64,000 bases of DNA from Prochlorococcus sp. MIT 1341. GTDB lineage: Bacteria; Cyanobacteriota; Cyanobacteriia; PCC-6307; Cyanobiaceae. The stretch spans positions 1,410,001 to 1,474,000 of the forward strand of contig NZ_CP139304.1 in the NCBI RefSeq assembly GCF_034092415.1, written 5' to 3'. The position numbers and the translations under genes are program-made. Of this stretch, positions 47,100-57,398 are shown one piece after another. The notes below the pieces were generated by a model. The model saw only the letters and a program-made list of their open reading frames with translations. It was not told the origin of the DNA and ran no database searches. The number at the start of each line of letters is the position of its first letter. The first letter of the stretch is position 1.

Positions 47100-47530
47100 A
47101 TTAATGGGATGTTGTTTTTTTGCTCTTTAATTGCATTCGCAGCAGCAAAAACGACATGTGGATCAGAGTCTTTTAAACCTCTACGTAAAAAAGGTAAAAC
47201 GGATTTATGTCCCCATTTGGTACAAATCTGAATTGCCTTTAGTCGCTCTTCAGGCCCTTTATTCATTAATTGTTGAAGTTGCCTTTGGAGTTGGGCTCTC
47301 TCTCGAGCTGTTTGCGGTGCTTCAAAAACATCTTCCGAAGCTTTTTGGGATAGAAAATCAATTGATTTTTTCCCCTTCGGAGAATTCATTAAGGAGATTT
47401 GTGTGCGATTCATGTCCACTATTTGGCTAGCGACAGTATTGCCAAAGATTTTCTGGTTTGGACGTCTCCCTAGGCTCCACATCACTAGCACAACTAGAAA
47501 AGCAGCTGATCCTGCAAAAATCTGATTCAT
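47057..47530 (-). CDS. Small membrane-anchored HEAT-repeat-like protein
   Basis: 157 residues: one N-terminal membrane helix (about 4-20), a charged linker, a coiled region (ARERAQLQRQLQQLMN, about 73-90) and a C-terminal HEAT-like pair (PEERLKAIQICTKWGHKSVLPFLRRGLKDSDPHVVFAAANAIKE). Such repeats bind proteins, including phycobilin lyases in cyanobacteria, but no lyase signature is visible. Function unknown. Confidence 0.7.
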   Translation of the reverse strand: MNQIFAGSAAFLVVLVMWSLGRRPNQKIFGNTVASQIVDMNRTQISLMNSPKGKKSIDFLSQKASEDVFEAPQTARERAQLQRQLQQLMNKGPEERLKAIQICTKWGHKSVLPFLRRGLKDSDPHVVFAAANAIKEQKNNIPLIQEKVLPRNVSLMR

Positions 47531-47655
47531 GGATTTGATCGTTTTGGAAGATTTTTGAAGTGGTAATGGATTGAACTTTTATTTCGCCCATGGGGTCAAA
47601 GTGAGACCACAACATCGGCTATCTATACAGTATGTATTGATTACTCGTATATGCC

Positions 47656-47772
47656 ATGGAAAGTGAATTTGCAGCCAACTGGTTGCCTGGAGTTTTTGTC
47701 CCTTTAATTGGGCTTATAACACCCGCGATCTTTATTGTGCTGGTTGGACGCCACATCACAGCAACTGACTGA
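47656..47772 (+). CDS. psaI: Photosystem I subunit VIII (PsaI)
   Basis: 38 residues: MESEFAANWLPGVFVPLIGLIT followed by the rest of one membrane helix and GRHITATD. It matches PsaI, a single-helix subunit that supports PsaL binding in photosystem I trimers. The ATG overlaps no other gene. Located 48 bases before psaL and probably co-transcribed with it; it is too short for routine ORF calling. Confidence 0.95.
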   Translation: MESEFAANWLPGVFVPLIGLITPAIFIVLVGRHITATD

Positions 47773-47820
47773 GGGATCTGCCCAATTTCTCCTCAGCTAA
47801 CACAGTTCTATTAAACAAAA

Positions 47821-48420
47821 ATGACTGAATTCCAAGATCCGTTTCTTCGCTCCAATGCTCCTGTCAGGTTCCCCGAGAAATATCTCGACCAGTCAGCTCG
47901 ACCAACTGATATTGGGATAGCTGAGCAGTGGGCAGTTAATCCAGCCAAAGACCCTTGTGTTGGAGATTTGGCTACTCCTGTAAACAGTGGCTATTTCACG
48001 AAGGCATGGCTGAATAACCTTCCTTTTTATCGTGAAGGCTTGTCCCCTAATTTCCGTGGCCTAGAAGTAGGCGCGATGTTTGGGTATTTCCTTTTTGGTC
48101 CATTCGCTATTACGGGCCCATTCCGTAATACTGATTTTGCTTTGACAGCAGGTCTTTTGAGTGCAGTTGGTGCAATGCATATTCTTACTGCCCTTCTTGT
48201 GCTTTATAACGCTCCTGGAAAGGCTCCAAATGTTCAGCCACCTGATTGCACAATTGTAAATCCTCCTGCTGATTTATTTACCAGGCAGGGATGGGCAGAT
48301 TTTACTAGCGGTTTTTGGCTAGGTGGATGCGGTGGAGCAGTTTTTGCATGGCTTTTATGCGGAACTCTTCATGTTGATACCTTGATGCAACAAGGTGCAT
48401 TTTTCCCTTGGGTAGGTTGA
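47821..48420 (+). CDS. psaL: Photosystem I subunit XI (PsaL)
   Basis: PsaL holds photosystem I trimers together. 199 residues: N-terminal stromal part ([14 protein letters not shown]), [20 protein letters not shown]-like helix start at about 72-90, and three membrane helices including [17 protein letters not shown]. Followed by a very strong terminator. The psaI-psaL pair is the conserved cyanobacterial arrangement. Confidence 0.97.
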   Translation: MTEFQDPFLRSNAPVRFPEKYLDQSARPTDIGIAEQWAVNPAKDPCVGDLATPVNSGYFTKAWLNNLPFYREGLSPNFRGLEVGAMFGYFLFGPFAITGPFRNTDFALTAGLLSAVGAMHILTALLVLYNAPGKAPNVQPPDCTIVNPPADLFTRQGWADFTSGFWLGGCGGAVFAWLLCGTLHVDTLMQQGAFFPWVG

Positions 48421-48451
48421 TTTTAGGTAGTTTTAGGTAGCTTATTTGTTA

Positions 48452-48496
48452 AAAAAAATTGTCCAAGCCTAAAATTTAGGCTTGGACAATTTTTTT
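48452..48496 (+). terminator. Strong intrinsic terminator of psaI-psaL
   Basis: Two perfectly complementary 22-base arms (48452-48473 and 48475-48496) centred on GTCCAAGCC/GGCTTGGAC, with an A-run on the left and seven Ts on the right. It can act in both directions. A direct repeat of TTTTAGGTAG (48421-48440) lies between the psaL stop and the hairpin. Confidence 0.9.
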
Positions 48497-48607
48497 ATGT
48501 AAGAACAGCAATTGCAAAGTTTTTTCGGTTTTGGAATAATCAATTCTCACAGCTTTACATAATTGCACTAACCTTTCTTTATTCAAGAAGAATTTTACTT
48601 TTACTTG

Positions 48608-48745
48608 ATGCCACCTATTTCGAACATTAAGCATCCTTTAGAAGGGATTCTTTACCTGGTGATTTTGGCTATAGTTTTTCGCTGGAGATGGCCAAAGTCA
48701 TGGAATGGTTTTCTTGATCGCATTTCAGCAAAAGAAAGTAAATGA
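48608..48745 (+). CDS. Small hypothetical membrane protein (45 residues)
   Basis: 45-codon ORF from ATG 48608: MPPISNIKHPLEGILYLVILAI and RWRWPKSWNGF, one membrane helix (about 13-25) followed by an Arg/Trp-rich amphipathic part. It sits in the otherwise gene-free gap between psaL and the psaAB terminator. No clear ribosome site. It is not PsaM, PsaJ or PsaX by sequence. Plausible but unproven; the rest of 48497-49006 shows nothing. Confidence 0.4.
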   Translation: MPPISNIKHPLEGILYLVILAIVFRWRWPKSWNGFLDRISAKESK

Positions 48746-49006
48746 ATTGTGTTTAGCAAATTAAAGAAATTTATTTTCAAGACTTTCATTAGGACAATGA
48801 GCTTATATGTATTTATGAGATCATTTATTTCCCTTAAAAGCTATTCCTTCAGTCCTTTTACCTAATTTTGTTGAGTCGTTTTTATTAGAAGAGTTCATAA
48901 AAAGATTTTTCTTTTTTTAATAAGTATTTTGGTTGTAGAAAATTTTGTTTCTTGAGTGAAGCAGATTATTTGAACTAACCTTTGATCTTCAGGCTTATTC
49001 CTTTTC

Positions 49007-49050
49007 AATAAAAAGGCCCCATCAGATTAATCTGATGGGGCCTTTTTATT
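49007..49050 (-). terminator. Perfect 44-base palindromic terminator of psaA-psaB
   Basis: A complete palindrome, AATAAAAAGGCCCC ... GGGGCCTTTTTATT with a central ATCAGATTAATCTGAT, ending 37 bases after the psaB stop. GC-rich core, T-run on both strands. It ends psaAB transcription and would also stop reading from the plus strand. Confidence 0.92.
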
Positions 49051-49087
49051 GGATTAATTTCCTCCCTAAAAGAGAAGGGAGAAGTTG

Positions 49088-51316
49088 TTATCCAAATTTG
49101 CCTGCAGTGGAACCTATGACGAATGCCGCATAGGTGACCGCGGTGCCAACTACAAAGTGAGTTACACCAACAAGGCGGGCTTGAACGATCGATAGAGCAA
49201 CAGGCTTGTCTCTCCACCCAACAAGATTGGCAATTGGAGTGCGCTGATGTGCCCATACCAGAGTTTCAATCAGCTCTTGCCAGTAACCACGCCAGGAGAT
49301 GAGGAACATAAATCCTACTGCCCAGACAAGGTGGCCCCAAAGGAACATAAATGCCCATGGACTTAGCGAGTTAACGCCAAAGGGGTTGTAGCCATTAATT
49401 AGCTGAGAGCTATTTAGCCACAAGTAATCCCTAAACCATCCCATCAGATAGGTTCCAGATTCATTGAACTGCGCAATGTTGCCCTGCCAGATAGCTAGAT
49501 GCTTCCAATGCCAGTAGAACTGCACCCATGCAATTGTGTTAACAGCCCAGAACAGTGCCATATAGGTGGCGTCCCAAGCAGAAACATCACAGGTACCACC
49601 TCTTCCAGGTCCATCACAAGGGAAGGAATATCCAAAGTCCTTTTTGTCTGGGATCAATTTGGATCCTCTGGCATCAAGTGCACCTTTGATCAAGATCAAA
49701 GCAGTGGTATGAATCCCAAGAGCAATGCCATGGTGAACTAAGAAGTCTGCTGGTCCTATAGGAAGGAAGTTGGTCGATGCATCAGGTGCATTGATCATGT
49801 CCATCCAGTAGTGATTTCCTGGCATATTGGCGGCAGCAAGACTGGCTGCACTGTTTGCGTTGGAAAGCAAAGCATCGAAGCCATAGATTGTCTTGCCAGA
49901 AACACCCATTAGGAATTGAGCAAAGATTGGCTCAATTAGTATTTGTTTTTCTGGAGTTCCAAAAGCCACACAAACGTCATTATGGACGTATAGACCAAGT
50001 GTATGGAAGCCAAGAAGCATACATACCCAGCTTAGGTGGCTAATAAGAGCTTCTTTTGTGCCTAGAACTCTTGCCAGAACATTGTCCTTGTTGAGCTCAG
50101 GGTCATAGTCTCTTATGAAGAAGATTGCTCCATGAGAGAACGCACCACACATAAGCAAGATGGCTATGTATTGGTGATGGGTATACAAGGCTGCTTGAGT
50201 CGTGTAGTCCTGCGCTATGTATGCATAGGAAGGCAGGGCACCCATATGATGAGCAACCAAACTGCAAGCCACACCTAGGCAAGCTAAAGCTAGGCCAAGT
50301 TGGAAGTGCAGAGAGTTATTAACGGTCTCATAGATACCGTCATGGTTAATGCCGAAATGACCTTTATGAGGATCATTTGGGTGGTCTGTTTTGTGACCTT
50401 CGGTGATCTCTTTTAGTGTGTGACCAATGCCAAATGTATTTCTATACATATGTCCGCCAATGATCATCACTACCCCTAAGGCGAGATGATGATGAGCAAT
50501 GTCAGTTAGCCAAAGAGAACCGCTATCTGGATGTAATCCACCCATGAAGGTATAGATAGCTGTACCTGCACCTTGAGAGGTTCCAAAAACGTGATCCAAA
50601 GAATCTGGATTTTGGGCATATGCACCCCAGTTACCTGTGAAGAACGGCATTAAACCGGCCGGATGAGGTAAAACTGTGAGCCAATTGTCCCAGCCAACAT
50701 GTTGGCCACGAGATTCAGGGATAGCTACGTGTATAAGGTGGGCATTCCAGGCGATGTTTGTAAAGCCAAACAAGACTGCAATGTGATGGTTCAACATTGC
50801 TTCAGCGTTTTTGAACCAGGCCAATGAAGGACGGAACTTTGGCTGAAGATGTAACCAGCCTCCAAAAAGGAGCCAGCAAACCATGATATTTATGAAAATC
50901 GCACCCTGGTAAAGCTCAGTATTGGTCCTCATTCCAATGGTGTACCACCAATGGTAAAGACCTGAATAAGCAATATTTACGGGTCCACTAGCACCTGCTT
51001 GGGTCAAAGCATCTGTAATGCCTTGTCCAAAGTGAGGGTCCCAGATACCGTGCGCGATTGGGCGAACATGAGTTGGGTCGGCGACCCAAGCCTCGAAGTT
51101 GCCCTGCCAGGCGATGTGGAACAGGTTGCCTGCAACCCAAAGGCCGATTATCGCCAGATGGCCGAAGTGTGTTGAGAAGATCTTTTGGTAAAGAGCTTCT
51201 TCAGTCATTCCGTCATGGCTCTCGAAGTCGTGAGCCGTGGCGATGCCGTACCAAATACGACGGGTTGTAGGGTCCTGTGCCAGACCCTGGTTAAACGAGG
51301 GAAATTTCGTTGCCAT
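49088..51316 (-). CDS. psaB: Photosystem I P700 apoprotein A2 (PsaB)
   Basis: Core subunit binding half of P700, the electron-transfer chain and antenna chlorophylls. 742 residues, eleven membrane helices. [24 protein letters not shown] start; [16 protein letters not shown] carries the F-X cluster cysteines (DGPGRGGTC); conserved His ligands are abundant. Follows psaA by 21 bases on the same strand, forming the psaAB operon. Confidence 0.98.
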   Translation of the reverse strand: MATKFPSFNQGLAQDPTTRRIWYGIATAHDFESHDGMTEEALYQKIFSTHFGHLAIIGLWVAGNLFHIAWQGNFEAWVADPTHVRPIAHGIWDPHFGQGITDALTQAGASGPVNIAYSGLYHWWYTIGMRTNTELYQGAIFINIMVCWLLFGGWLHLQPKFRPSLAWFKNAEAMLNHHIAVLFGFTNIAWNAHLIHVAIPESRGQHVGWDNWLTVLPHPAGLMPFFTGNWGAYAQNPDSLDHVFGTSQGAGTAIYTFMGGLHPDSGSLWLTDIAHHHLALGVVMIIGGHMYRNTFGIGHTLKEITEGHKTDHPNDPHKGHFGINHDGIYETVNNSLHFQLGLALACLGVACSLVAHHMGALPSYAYIAQDYTTQAALYTHHQYIAILLMCGAFSHGAIFFIRDYDPELNKDNVLARVLGTKEALISHLSWVCMLLGFHTLGLYVHNDVCVAFGTPEKQILIEPIFAQFLMGVSGKTIYGFDALLSNANSAASLAAANMPGNHYWMDMINAPDASTNFLPIGPADFLVHHGIALGIHTTALILIKGALDARGSKLIPDKKDFGYSFPCDGPGRGGTCDVSAWDATYMALFWAVNTIAWVQFYWHWKHLAIWQGNIAQFNESGTYLMGWFRDYLWLNSSQLINGYNPFGVNSLSPWAFMFLWGHLVWAVGFMFLISWRGYWQELIETLVWAHQRTPIANLVGWRDKPVALSIVQARLVGVTHFVVGTAVTYAAFVIGSTAGKFG

Positions 51317-51337
51317 TTAGGGAAAGGTCAGGAAAGG

Positions 51338-53614
51338 TCAGCCGAGCCCAAGAAGGCGGGCGTGGAAGAAGGCCCAGGTGGTAACAATACCGCCTAGGAG
51401 GAAGTGGGTTACACCCACGGCACGGCCTTGGGTGATTGATAGAGCCCTGGGCTGGATGGCGGGAGCCAACTTCAGCTTGTTATGAGCCCAAAGAATTGAC
51501 TCAAAGAGCTCCTGCCAATAACCGCGACCGGTGAACAGGAACATCAAGCTGAATGCCCAAATAAAGTGTGCTCCAAGGAATAGAAGGCTATAGCCACTTA
51601 TGGCATTGCCGTAGCCAGTGAGAACCTGAGAGGACTGAGCCCATAGGAAATCACGTAACCATCCATTGATGGTTATACCGCTTTGAGCAAAGTTTCCACC
51701 TGTAAGACCCCATACATCGCTTTGCATCTTCCATGAGAAGTAGAAGATAATTACTGAGATGGAGTTGTACATCCAGAACAAGCCAAGGAATACATGGTCC
51801 CAAGAAGAAACTTGGCATGTACCACCACGGCCTGGTCCATCGCAAGAGAAACGGAATCCAAGCTGAGCCTTGTCAGGAATCAAACGAGAGCTTCTTGCGT
51901 AAAGAACACCTTTAAGAAGGATTAGGAGAGTTACGTGGATGGTGAAAGCGTGGACATGATGAATCATCAGATCCGCAGTCCCAAGAGGCATTGAGAACGC
52001 CTCACTAACTCCACCAGGTAAGTTTCCTGCTCCAACCATAGAAGCTGTTCCAATTGAGTTCTGCCACAACTGCTGAGTCCACTGAGCGAAGACAGGTTGG
52101 ATTTGAATAGCTGTATCGCTAAACATGTCACCAGGACGTCCAAGAGCGCGCATTACATCGTTATGGATGTAAAGACCAAAGCTATGGAAGCCGATGAACA
52201 TACAGACCCAATTAAGTTGACTGATTATGGCGTCACGAGCCTTGAGAATCCTGTCAAGGACATTGTCTACGTGAATTGCAGGGTCATAATCCCTAATCAT
52301 TGCAATGCCACCATGAGCAGCGGCTCCACAGATCATTAGGCCACCAATCCACATATGGTGAGTGAATAGTCCTAATACTGTTGCGTGATCTAGGGAAATG
52401 TATGGATACGCGGGAAGAGCATACTGATGATGCGCAACCACAATGGATCCAGAACCAACCATGGCAAGGTTGATGCTTAGCTGTCCATGCCAGCTATTGC
52501 TCAAAAACTCAAAGATGCCTTCGTGACCTTTTGGTGCTGGGAAAAGGATTGGATCGCCTTTTGCGTTATCCAAAATTGTCTTCATGTTGTGACCAACACC
52601 ATGAACGGAGTTGCCCCACATGTGACCACCAAATACAGCAAATACACCCCAGGCCAAATGATGGTGGGATATATCAGTCATCCAAAGGCTTCCTGTTACA
52701 GGATTTAAGCCACCTTTGTTGGTGAGAATATCACTGAAAGCCCACCAGTTAAGAGTGAAAAAGTTTTCCACTGTTCTGCCGGCAAGGCTTGGGAAAATTT
52801 GACTTGCTACTGATGGGCTGCAAAGCGTAGTAGTAGGAATGTCTGCTGCACTAGCAATGGTTACTCCATCAATAACAAGAGGCTTGCCTGCATCAATTGC
52901 ATCAAGCATTGCAGCTACTGGGGCACCTATATGTATTAGGTGTCCAGCCCAGGCAATTGAGCCAAGACCAAACAAAATAATTTGATGGTGCTGCATCATT
53001 GGCTGAACCTTCTGGAACCAAGCCAGTTTTGGTGCAGCCTTGTGATAGTGGTAGATACCTCCGTGAAGTACTAGAGCTGCCATCACCAGAGCTCCAATAG
53101 CTAAAGCCAAGAGCTGTGTCTCGTTGGTGATGCCCCAGGACCTCCACATTTGGAAAATACCTGATGTGATCTGCATGCCGCTATATCCGGCACCTAGATC
53201 AGCATTCATAATTTCTTGGCCGACAATTGGCCAGACCACTTGTGCACCTGGTTTTACGTGCGTTGGATCTGCCAGCCAACCGGTGTAGTTAGAGAAGCGG
53301 GCGCCATGGAAAAAGGCACCACTCATCCAAACAAAAACTACCGCTAGATGTCCGAAGTGGGCCGAAAAAATCTTTCGGCTTGTTTCCTCTAGATCACCTA
53401 TGTGGGTGTCAAAGTCGTGTGCGTCTGCGTGGAGGTTCCAAATCCAGGTAGTGGTTTTGGGACCTTTAGCGAGGCTTCGTGACCAAAAGCCAGGTTGTCC
53501 GGCTTTTTCTATATCGGCAGGGACATGATCCCTGTCAACTGGTTGGTCATAAGGAGTAGGAACTCCTCCTGAAGGCTTCACTTTTCCCCCACGTTCTGGT
53601 GGGCTAATAGTCAT
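51338..53614 (-). CDS. psaA: Photosystem I P700 apoprotein A1 (PsaA)
   Basis: Partner of PsaB in the photosystem I core. 758 residues from ATG 53614, [33 protein letters not shown] holds the F-X cysteines. The upstream in-frame ATG at 53656 would add 14 residues not found in the family. A proline-rich stretch at about 15-35 and an insert around 260-280 ([19 protein letters not shown]) resemble picocyanobacterial PsaA. First gene of the psaAB transcript. Confidence 0.97.
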   Translation of the reverse strand: MTISPPERGGKVKPSGGVPTPYDQPVDRDHVPADIEKAGQPGFWSRSLAKGPKTTTWIWNLHADAHDFDTHIGDLEETSRKIFSAHFGHLAVVFVWMSGAFFHGARFSNYTGWLADPTHVKPGAQVVWPIVGQEIMNADLGAGYSGMQITSGIFQMWRSWGITNETQLLALAIGALVMAALVLHGGIYHYHKAAPKLAWFQKVQPMMQHHQIILFGLGSIAWAGHLIHIGAPVAAMLDAIDAGKPLVIDGVTIASAADIPTTTLCSPSVASQIFPSLAGRTVENFFTLNWWAFSDILTNKGGLNPVTGSLWMTDISHHHLAWGVFAVFGGHMWGNSVHGVGHNMKTILDNAKGDPILFPAPKGHEGIFEFLSNSWHGQLSINLAMVGSGSIVVAHHQYALPAYPYISLDHATVLGLFTHHMWIGGLMICGAAAHGGIAMIRDYDPAIHVDNVLDRILKARDAIISQLNWVCMFIGFHSFGLYIHNDVMRALGRPGDMFSDTAIQIQPVFAQWTQQLWQNSIGTASMVGAGNLPGGVSEAFSMPLGTADLMIHHVHAFTIHVTLLILLKGVLYARSSRLIPDKAQLGFRFSCDGPGRGGTCQVSSWDHVFLGLFWMYNSISVIIFYFSWKMQSDVWGLTGGNFAQSGITINGWLRDFLWAQSSQVLTGYGNAISGYSLLFLGAHFIWAFSLMFLFTGRGYWQELFESILWAHNKLKLAPAIQPRALSITQGRAVGVTHFLLGGIVTTWAFFHARLLGLG

Positions 53615-54239
53615 CGAGAGCTTCCTCGAGGTATGGGTATCGAGGTGGAGGGCCACCCCTTGTGCAAGCTCTAAAGCTTGGCAGGACCAGCGAAATCAGA
53701 GGTTTAGACCTTTGTTTGCACTGGAGAGAGTGGGCCCCCACAAGGGGACCGCTTCAGGAAGCATAGATCCGAGAGCCATTCACTACCTATGCAAGTAACA
53801 TAATGTTCTATACAGTTCATAACTAGTCTGGGCTTTAACTCTCTTGAAGGCTCTTTATCAGGACTGATTCACCAAATAAATCCTCTTTAGAGCTACAAAG
53901 TGAAGCTATCTAAGTAGCTTAAGTTTCATAAAATTAACAATAATTACCTTCAGGCTGCTTCGGCATTTAAAGATTGCTTCTTTCTGCTAAGGGCGGCTTG
54001 AAAAATCTTTTCTTGGGTGTTTCTCCTGAAAATTATTTAGCAAAGACCAGTTAGGTTTGATTAGTCTTTAAATTTAGATAGCTAGATAGGTGTGAGGAGA
54101 CTCCAGAGATTCACGTGCTTCATCCTTCGATATCACGACAATGAATCCATAAGTAAAAATTGGCATTAATTTATTCTCAAGCTAATTTTCTTCGGAATTT
54201 CCAATTCAGAGACTTGCCCTAGGCCTCTCTCCTAGTTCA
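53615..54239. other. Intergenic region between psaA and cobJ
   Basis: 625 bases with no convincing gene. It must hold the psaAB promoter (minus strand) and the cobJ promoter (plus strand). On the minus strand TATAGAACATTATGTTA (about 53800-53816) is the most AT-rich -10-like stretch. A 27-codon minus ORF (53696-53779) overlaps the psaA leader but has no support. Confidence 0.5.
53733..53750 (-). promoter_or_regulatory. Strand-specific hairpin in the psaA leader
   Basis: On the minus strand GGTCCCC-TTGT-GGGGGCC forms a 7-bp stem in which one pair is G-U. On the plus strand that pair would be a C-A mismatch. It lies about 119 bases upstream of the psaA start, in an AT-rich surrounding, so the RNA fold is the likely function. 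Confidence 0.4.
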
Positions 54240-56009
54240 TTGCCATTGCTTCAGAGGCTTAGAACTAGGAAGCATTTTGAGCATATAGCTCTTACTCCTG
54301 GCGCGGCTTCTGCCTTGAAGTCGCAGCCAGCAGATTTGTTGGTTGCTCCAGCTGCTGACCTTTTTCGGCAATATTGGTCTAAAGAAACAATCATTTGCAT
54401 CGTTGGTGCGTTGGGTGCTTCTACACGACTAATTGCTCCTTTCTTAACTGGCAAGGATCTTGATCCTGCAGTTTTAGTTCTTGATGCAAAGGCCAAACAT
54501 GTAGTGCCCTTGATTGGTGGACATGCTTCTGGAGGAGAGGCGTTAGCGTTTGAAATAGCGGCTGATATAGGGGCTGATCCTGTAATTACTAATGATTCAA
54601 ACTCTCAAGAACGATTAGCGATTGATAGTTTTGGGGAGGCCTGGGGATGGAGACGTGGCGGCAAAACTATTGCCTGGAATAAGTTGATGCATCTACTTTC
54701 GCAAGGAAGACAACTTGATTTTGAGCAGCATTCAGGCACAACTGAGTGGCAACTTGCAAAAGCTGCTTCCAATGGCTGTTTTCTATCATCCAGAAGTTCT
54801 TCTTCTGCTTGTGATTTTTATATAGGTCCATTTAGAGGGGTTGAATGTTGTTGGCATCCTCCCAATATTTGGATTGGGATTGGATGTGAAAGAAATACAA
54901 GCCTGAGCATAGTGAAAAGAGCTTTAGGCATTTCACTAGATACTGTTGGCATTGCCATCGAAGCTATTGCAGGCTTGGCCAGTGTTGAAATTAAGGCTGA
55001 TGAGGCTTGTATTTTGTCCATGGCAGCCTCACTTGGATGTCCGATAAGGCTTTTTACTAATCAAGAACTCTCAAAAGTGAATGTGCCAAACCCTTCAGTT
55101 CAAGTGGCGAATGCCATAGGAATTTCATCTGTTGCCGAAAGCGCTGCATTACTCGCTGCTGGACATTTAGGAAAGTTGCTTTTCGAAAAAAGAGTTTTTT
55201 CTGCGCAGGATGATGAAGTTGGAGCTGTAACTATTGCCATTGCAGAATCAGCGGAAGCTTTTGCGCCTAATCGCGGTGAATTGCATTTGGTAGGAAGTGG
55301 ACCTGGAGACTTATCGTTTCTTACGTATGATTCAAGGCGGGCTCTTTCTAGAAGTGTTGTTTGGATTGGATATGGTCTTTATTTGGATTTGTTAGAGCCT
55401 TTACGCAGACCAGATCAGGTGCGAATAGAAAGTCAAATTACACAGGAGCGTGATAGATGCATTTATGCATTGAAGTTAGCTAGACAGGGGATTAGAGTTG
55501 CACTTATCTCCTCAGGAGATTCTGGGATATATGGAATGGCAGGCTTAGCTTTAGAGCTTTGGTTAGAACAAAAAGTTTCTCAGAGGCCTGTTTTTCAAGT
55601 TCATCCTGGTATATCAGCTTTGCAATTGGCTGCAGCAAGAGTTGGAGCCCCATTAATGCATGATTTTTGTACAGTTAGCCTTAGTGATCGCCTTACACCT
55701 TGGGAAAAGATCGAAGCTAGGGTTAGGTCTGCTGCAGAAGGAGATTTTGTGATTGCAATTTATAACCCTCGCTCTAAAGATCGTTTATGGCAGTTAAACA
55801 GAGTATTTGATCTTTTATTGGAATTTCGTAGCCCAAATACTCCAGCATTACTAGCTAGAAATCTAGGGAGAGAAGGTGAAAAGGTTCATTTATATACTCT
55901 TGATAGTCTCCCAGTAGAGGAGGTCGATATGCTTTCTCTTGTAATTATTGGCAATAGTGAAAGCAGGCAAGAAAATGGACAAATGATTACTCCAAGGGGC
56001 TATAAATAA
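54240..56009 (+). CDS. cobJ: CbiG-CobJ fusion: cobalamin ring-contraction protein
   Basis: 589 residues joining two corrin enzymes. About 1-340 is CbiG-like (IVGALGASTRLIAPFL, PLIGGHASGGEALAF, GIGCERNTSLSIVKRAL), which opens the delta-lactone of cobalt-precorrin-5A. About 348-585 is a SAM-dependent methyltransferase of CobJ/CbiH type (LVGSGPGDLSFLTYDSRRAL, SSGDSGIYGMAGLALEL, NPRSKDR) acting in ring contraction. TTG start at 54240; no better start nearby. Supports complete pseudocobalamin synthesis. Confidence 0.9.
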   Translation: MPLLQRLRTRKHFEHIALTPGAASALKSQPADLLVAPAADLFRQYWSKETIICIVGALGASTRLIAPFLTGKDLDPAVLVLDAKAKHVVPLIGGHASGGEALAFEIAADIGADPVITNDSNSQERLAIDSFGEAWGWRRGGKTIAWNKLMHLLSQGRQLDFEQHSGTTEWQLAKAASNGCFLSSRSSSSACDFYIGPFRGVECCWHPPNIWIGIGCERNTSLSIVKRALGISLDTVGIAIEAIAGLASVEIKADEACILSMAASLGCPIRLFTNQELSKVNVPNPSVQVANAIGISSVAESAALLAAGHLGKLLFEKRVFSAQDDEVGAVTIAIAESAEAFAPNRGELHLVGSGPGDLSFLTYDSRRALSRSVVWIGYGLYLDLLEPLRRPDQVRIESQITQERDRCIYALKLARQGIRVALISSGDSGIYGMAGLALELWLEQKVSQRPVFQVHPGISALQLAAARVGAPLMHDFCTVSLSDRLTPWEKIEARVRSAAEGDFVIAIYNPRSKDRLWQLNRVFDLLLEFRSPNTPALLARNLGREGEKVHLYTLDSLPVEEVDMLSLVIIGNSESRQENGQMITPRGYK

Positions 56010-56041
56010 CATTTCTAATGTATTGTTTTTTTTATGACATA

Positions 56042-56115
56042 TCGGGATGACAGGATTCGAACCTGCGGCCCCTTCGTCCCGAACGAAGTGCGCTGCCAAG
56101 CTGCGCTACATCCCG
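56042..56115 (-). tRNA. tRNA-Pro(CGG)
   Basis: 74-base cloverleaf on the minus strand: acceptor CGGGATG/CATCCCG, D arm GCGC/GCGC, anticodon stem CTTCG/CGAAG with loop TTCGGGA (anticodon CGG), T arm GCAGG/CCTGT with TTCGAAT. Discriminator A; CCA not encoded. Confidence 0.95.
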
Positions 56116-56184
56116 TTCTGCTAATTCTAGAAGATTTTGATAAGGGCTGGAAAACTGTAGGCAAGTTGGATTAAGGTTTAATTT

Positions 56185-57069
56185 ATGAGATCTAATGCAT
56201 TTAAAAAACCTAGCTGGTTGAGGGTTAAAGCTCCTCAAAAGCAACGGATTGGCGAGGTTTCAGACTTACTTTTAGATCTTCATTTAAATACTGTTTGCCA
56301 AGAAGCTAGTTGCCCTAATATTGGTGAATGCTTTGCAGGTGGCACTGCAACTTTCTTAATAATGGGCCCAGGTTGTACCCGAGCATGTCCTTATTGTGAT
56401 ATAGATTTTGATAAAAGCACTCGCCCTATTGATTTTTCTGAACCTGAGCGAGTTGGAGAAGCTGTCGTTCGGTTGAATCTTAGTCATGTAGTTATTACTT
56501 CCGTAAATCGGGATGACCTTTCCGATGGTGGTGCTAGTCAGTTTGTTAGGTGTGTTGAAATAATTCGGGAAAGATCACCAATTACCACAATCGAACTTCT
56601 AATACCTGATTTATGCGGTAACTGGGAGGCGTTAACGAAAATTATGAACATCTCACCCGATGTACTGAACCATAATATTGAAACAATACCAAGACTTTAT
56701 AGTCGTGTCAGGCCACAAGGTGTTTATAGTCGATCATTGGAATTGTTAGAGAAAGTAAGGAAATCTTCTGATAAGATTTATACTAAATCTGGGCTAATGG
56801 TTGGTTTAGGTGAAAAGGATAATGAAGTTTTCAAGGTTTTGATAGATTTAAAAAGAAGAGGGGTAGATATTGTGACTCTTGGGCAATATCTTTCACCAAG
56901 CTCTAAGCATCTCCCGGTTCAAAGATATGTTCCTCCAAAGATTTTTCAGCTTTACAAGGACTATGGTGAGAAGGAATTAGGTTTCTTGCAGGTAGTTAGC
57001 TCACCCTTGACTCGTAGTAGTTACCATGCGGGTCAGATTAAAAGACTAATGAGAGAGAACCCTAGGTAG
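56185..57069 (+). CDS. lipA: Lipoyl synthase (radical SAM)
   Basis: Inserts two sulfurs into octanoyl groups to make lipoate for 2-oxoacid dehydrogenases and glycine cleavage. 294 residues. The auxiliary cluster Cys are 38, 43, 49 ([12 protein letters not shown]) and the radical SAM Cys are 64, 68, 71 (CTRACPYC). C-terminal [12 protein letters not shown] has the third conserved motif with the RSSYHA cluster Ser. Converges on the YciI-like gene (6-base gap). Confidence 0.97.
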   Translation: MRSNAFKKPSWLRVKAPQKQRIGEVSDLLLDLHLNTVCQEASCPNIGECFAGGTATFLIMGPGCTRACPYCDIDFDKSTRPIDFSEPERVGEAVVRLNLSHVVITSVNRDDLSDGGASQFVRCVEIIRERSPITTIELLIPDLCGNWEALTKIMNISPDVLNHNIETIPRLYSRVRPQGVYSRSLELLEKVRKSSDKIYTKSGLMVGLGEKDNEVFKVLIDLKRRGVDIVTLGQYLSPSSKHLPVQRYVPPKIFQLYKDYGEKELGFLQVVSSPLTRSSYHAGQIKRLMRENPR

Positions 57070-57075
57070 GTTAAG

Positions 57076-57381
57076 TTACAGATTATCTCCAGCAATTAGA
57101 TTCCATTCGTGTAACTTCCATGTGACTAATTTTGCGCTTATCATAGGATCTTTTTCTATTATTTTTTTCGCTTCACTAAAAGATTTTGCCTTAAATATTA
57201 GCAATCCTCCTCCTCCAGGTGTCTGCTTATGATCAGTTAGGTAACCACTATATATTTGGATTCCTTTTGATTGCATTCTTTTAATCCATATAATATGCAT
57301 ATCTATATGTTTTCTTCGAGACTGACTGGAAAGCTCCCTTGTAGATCTGGTAAATGTTTCAGTTTTTGCGAACCAAGGCAT
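57076..57381 (-). CDS. YciI-like domain protein
   Basis: 101 residues; IWIKRMQSKGIQIYSGYLTDHKQTPGGGGLLIFKAKSFSEAKKIIEKDPMISAKL resembles the YciI/dimeric alpha-beta barrel fold (two beta-alpha-beta halves, D/H at the usual DP-M positions), often near enzymes as an accessory. The first 20 residues (MPWFAKTETFTRST) look family-like, so ATG 57381 is kept. It lies 17 bases downstream of gltB on the same strand. Function unknown. Confidence 0.7.
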   Translation of the reverse strand: MPWFAKTETFTRSTRELSSQSRRKHIDMHIIWIKRMQSKGIQIYSGYLTDHKQTPGGGGLLIFKAKSFSEAKKIIEKDPMISAKLVTWKLHEWNLIAGDNL

Positions 57382-57398
57382 CTTTTACTTACTAAATG

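Noticed and set aside
53696-53779. 27-codon minus uORF before psaA
   Set aside because: No ribosome site and no supporting composition; it covers the leader hairpin by chance.
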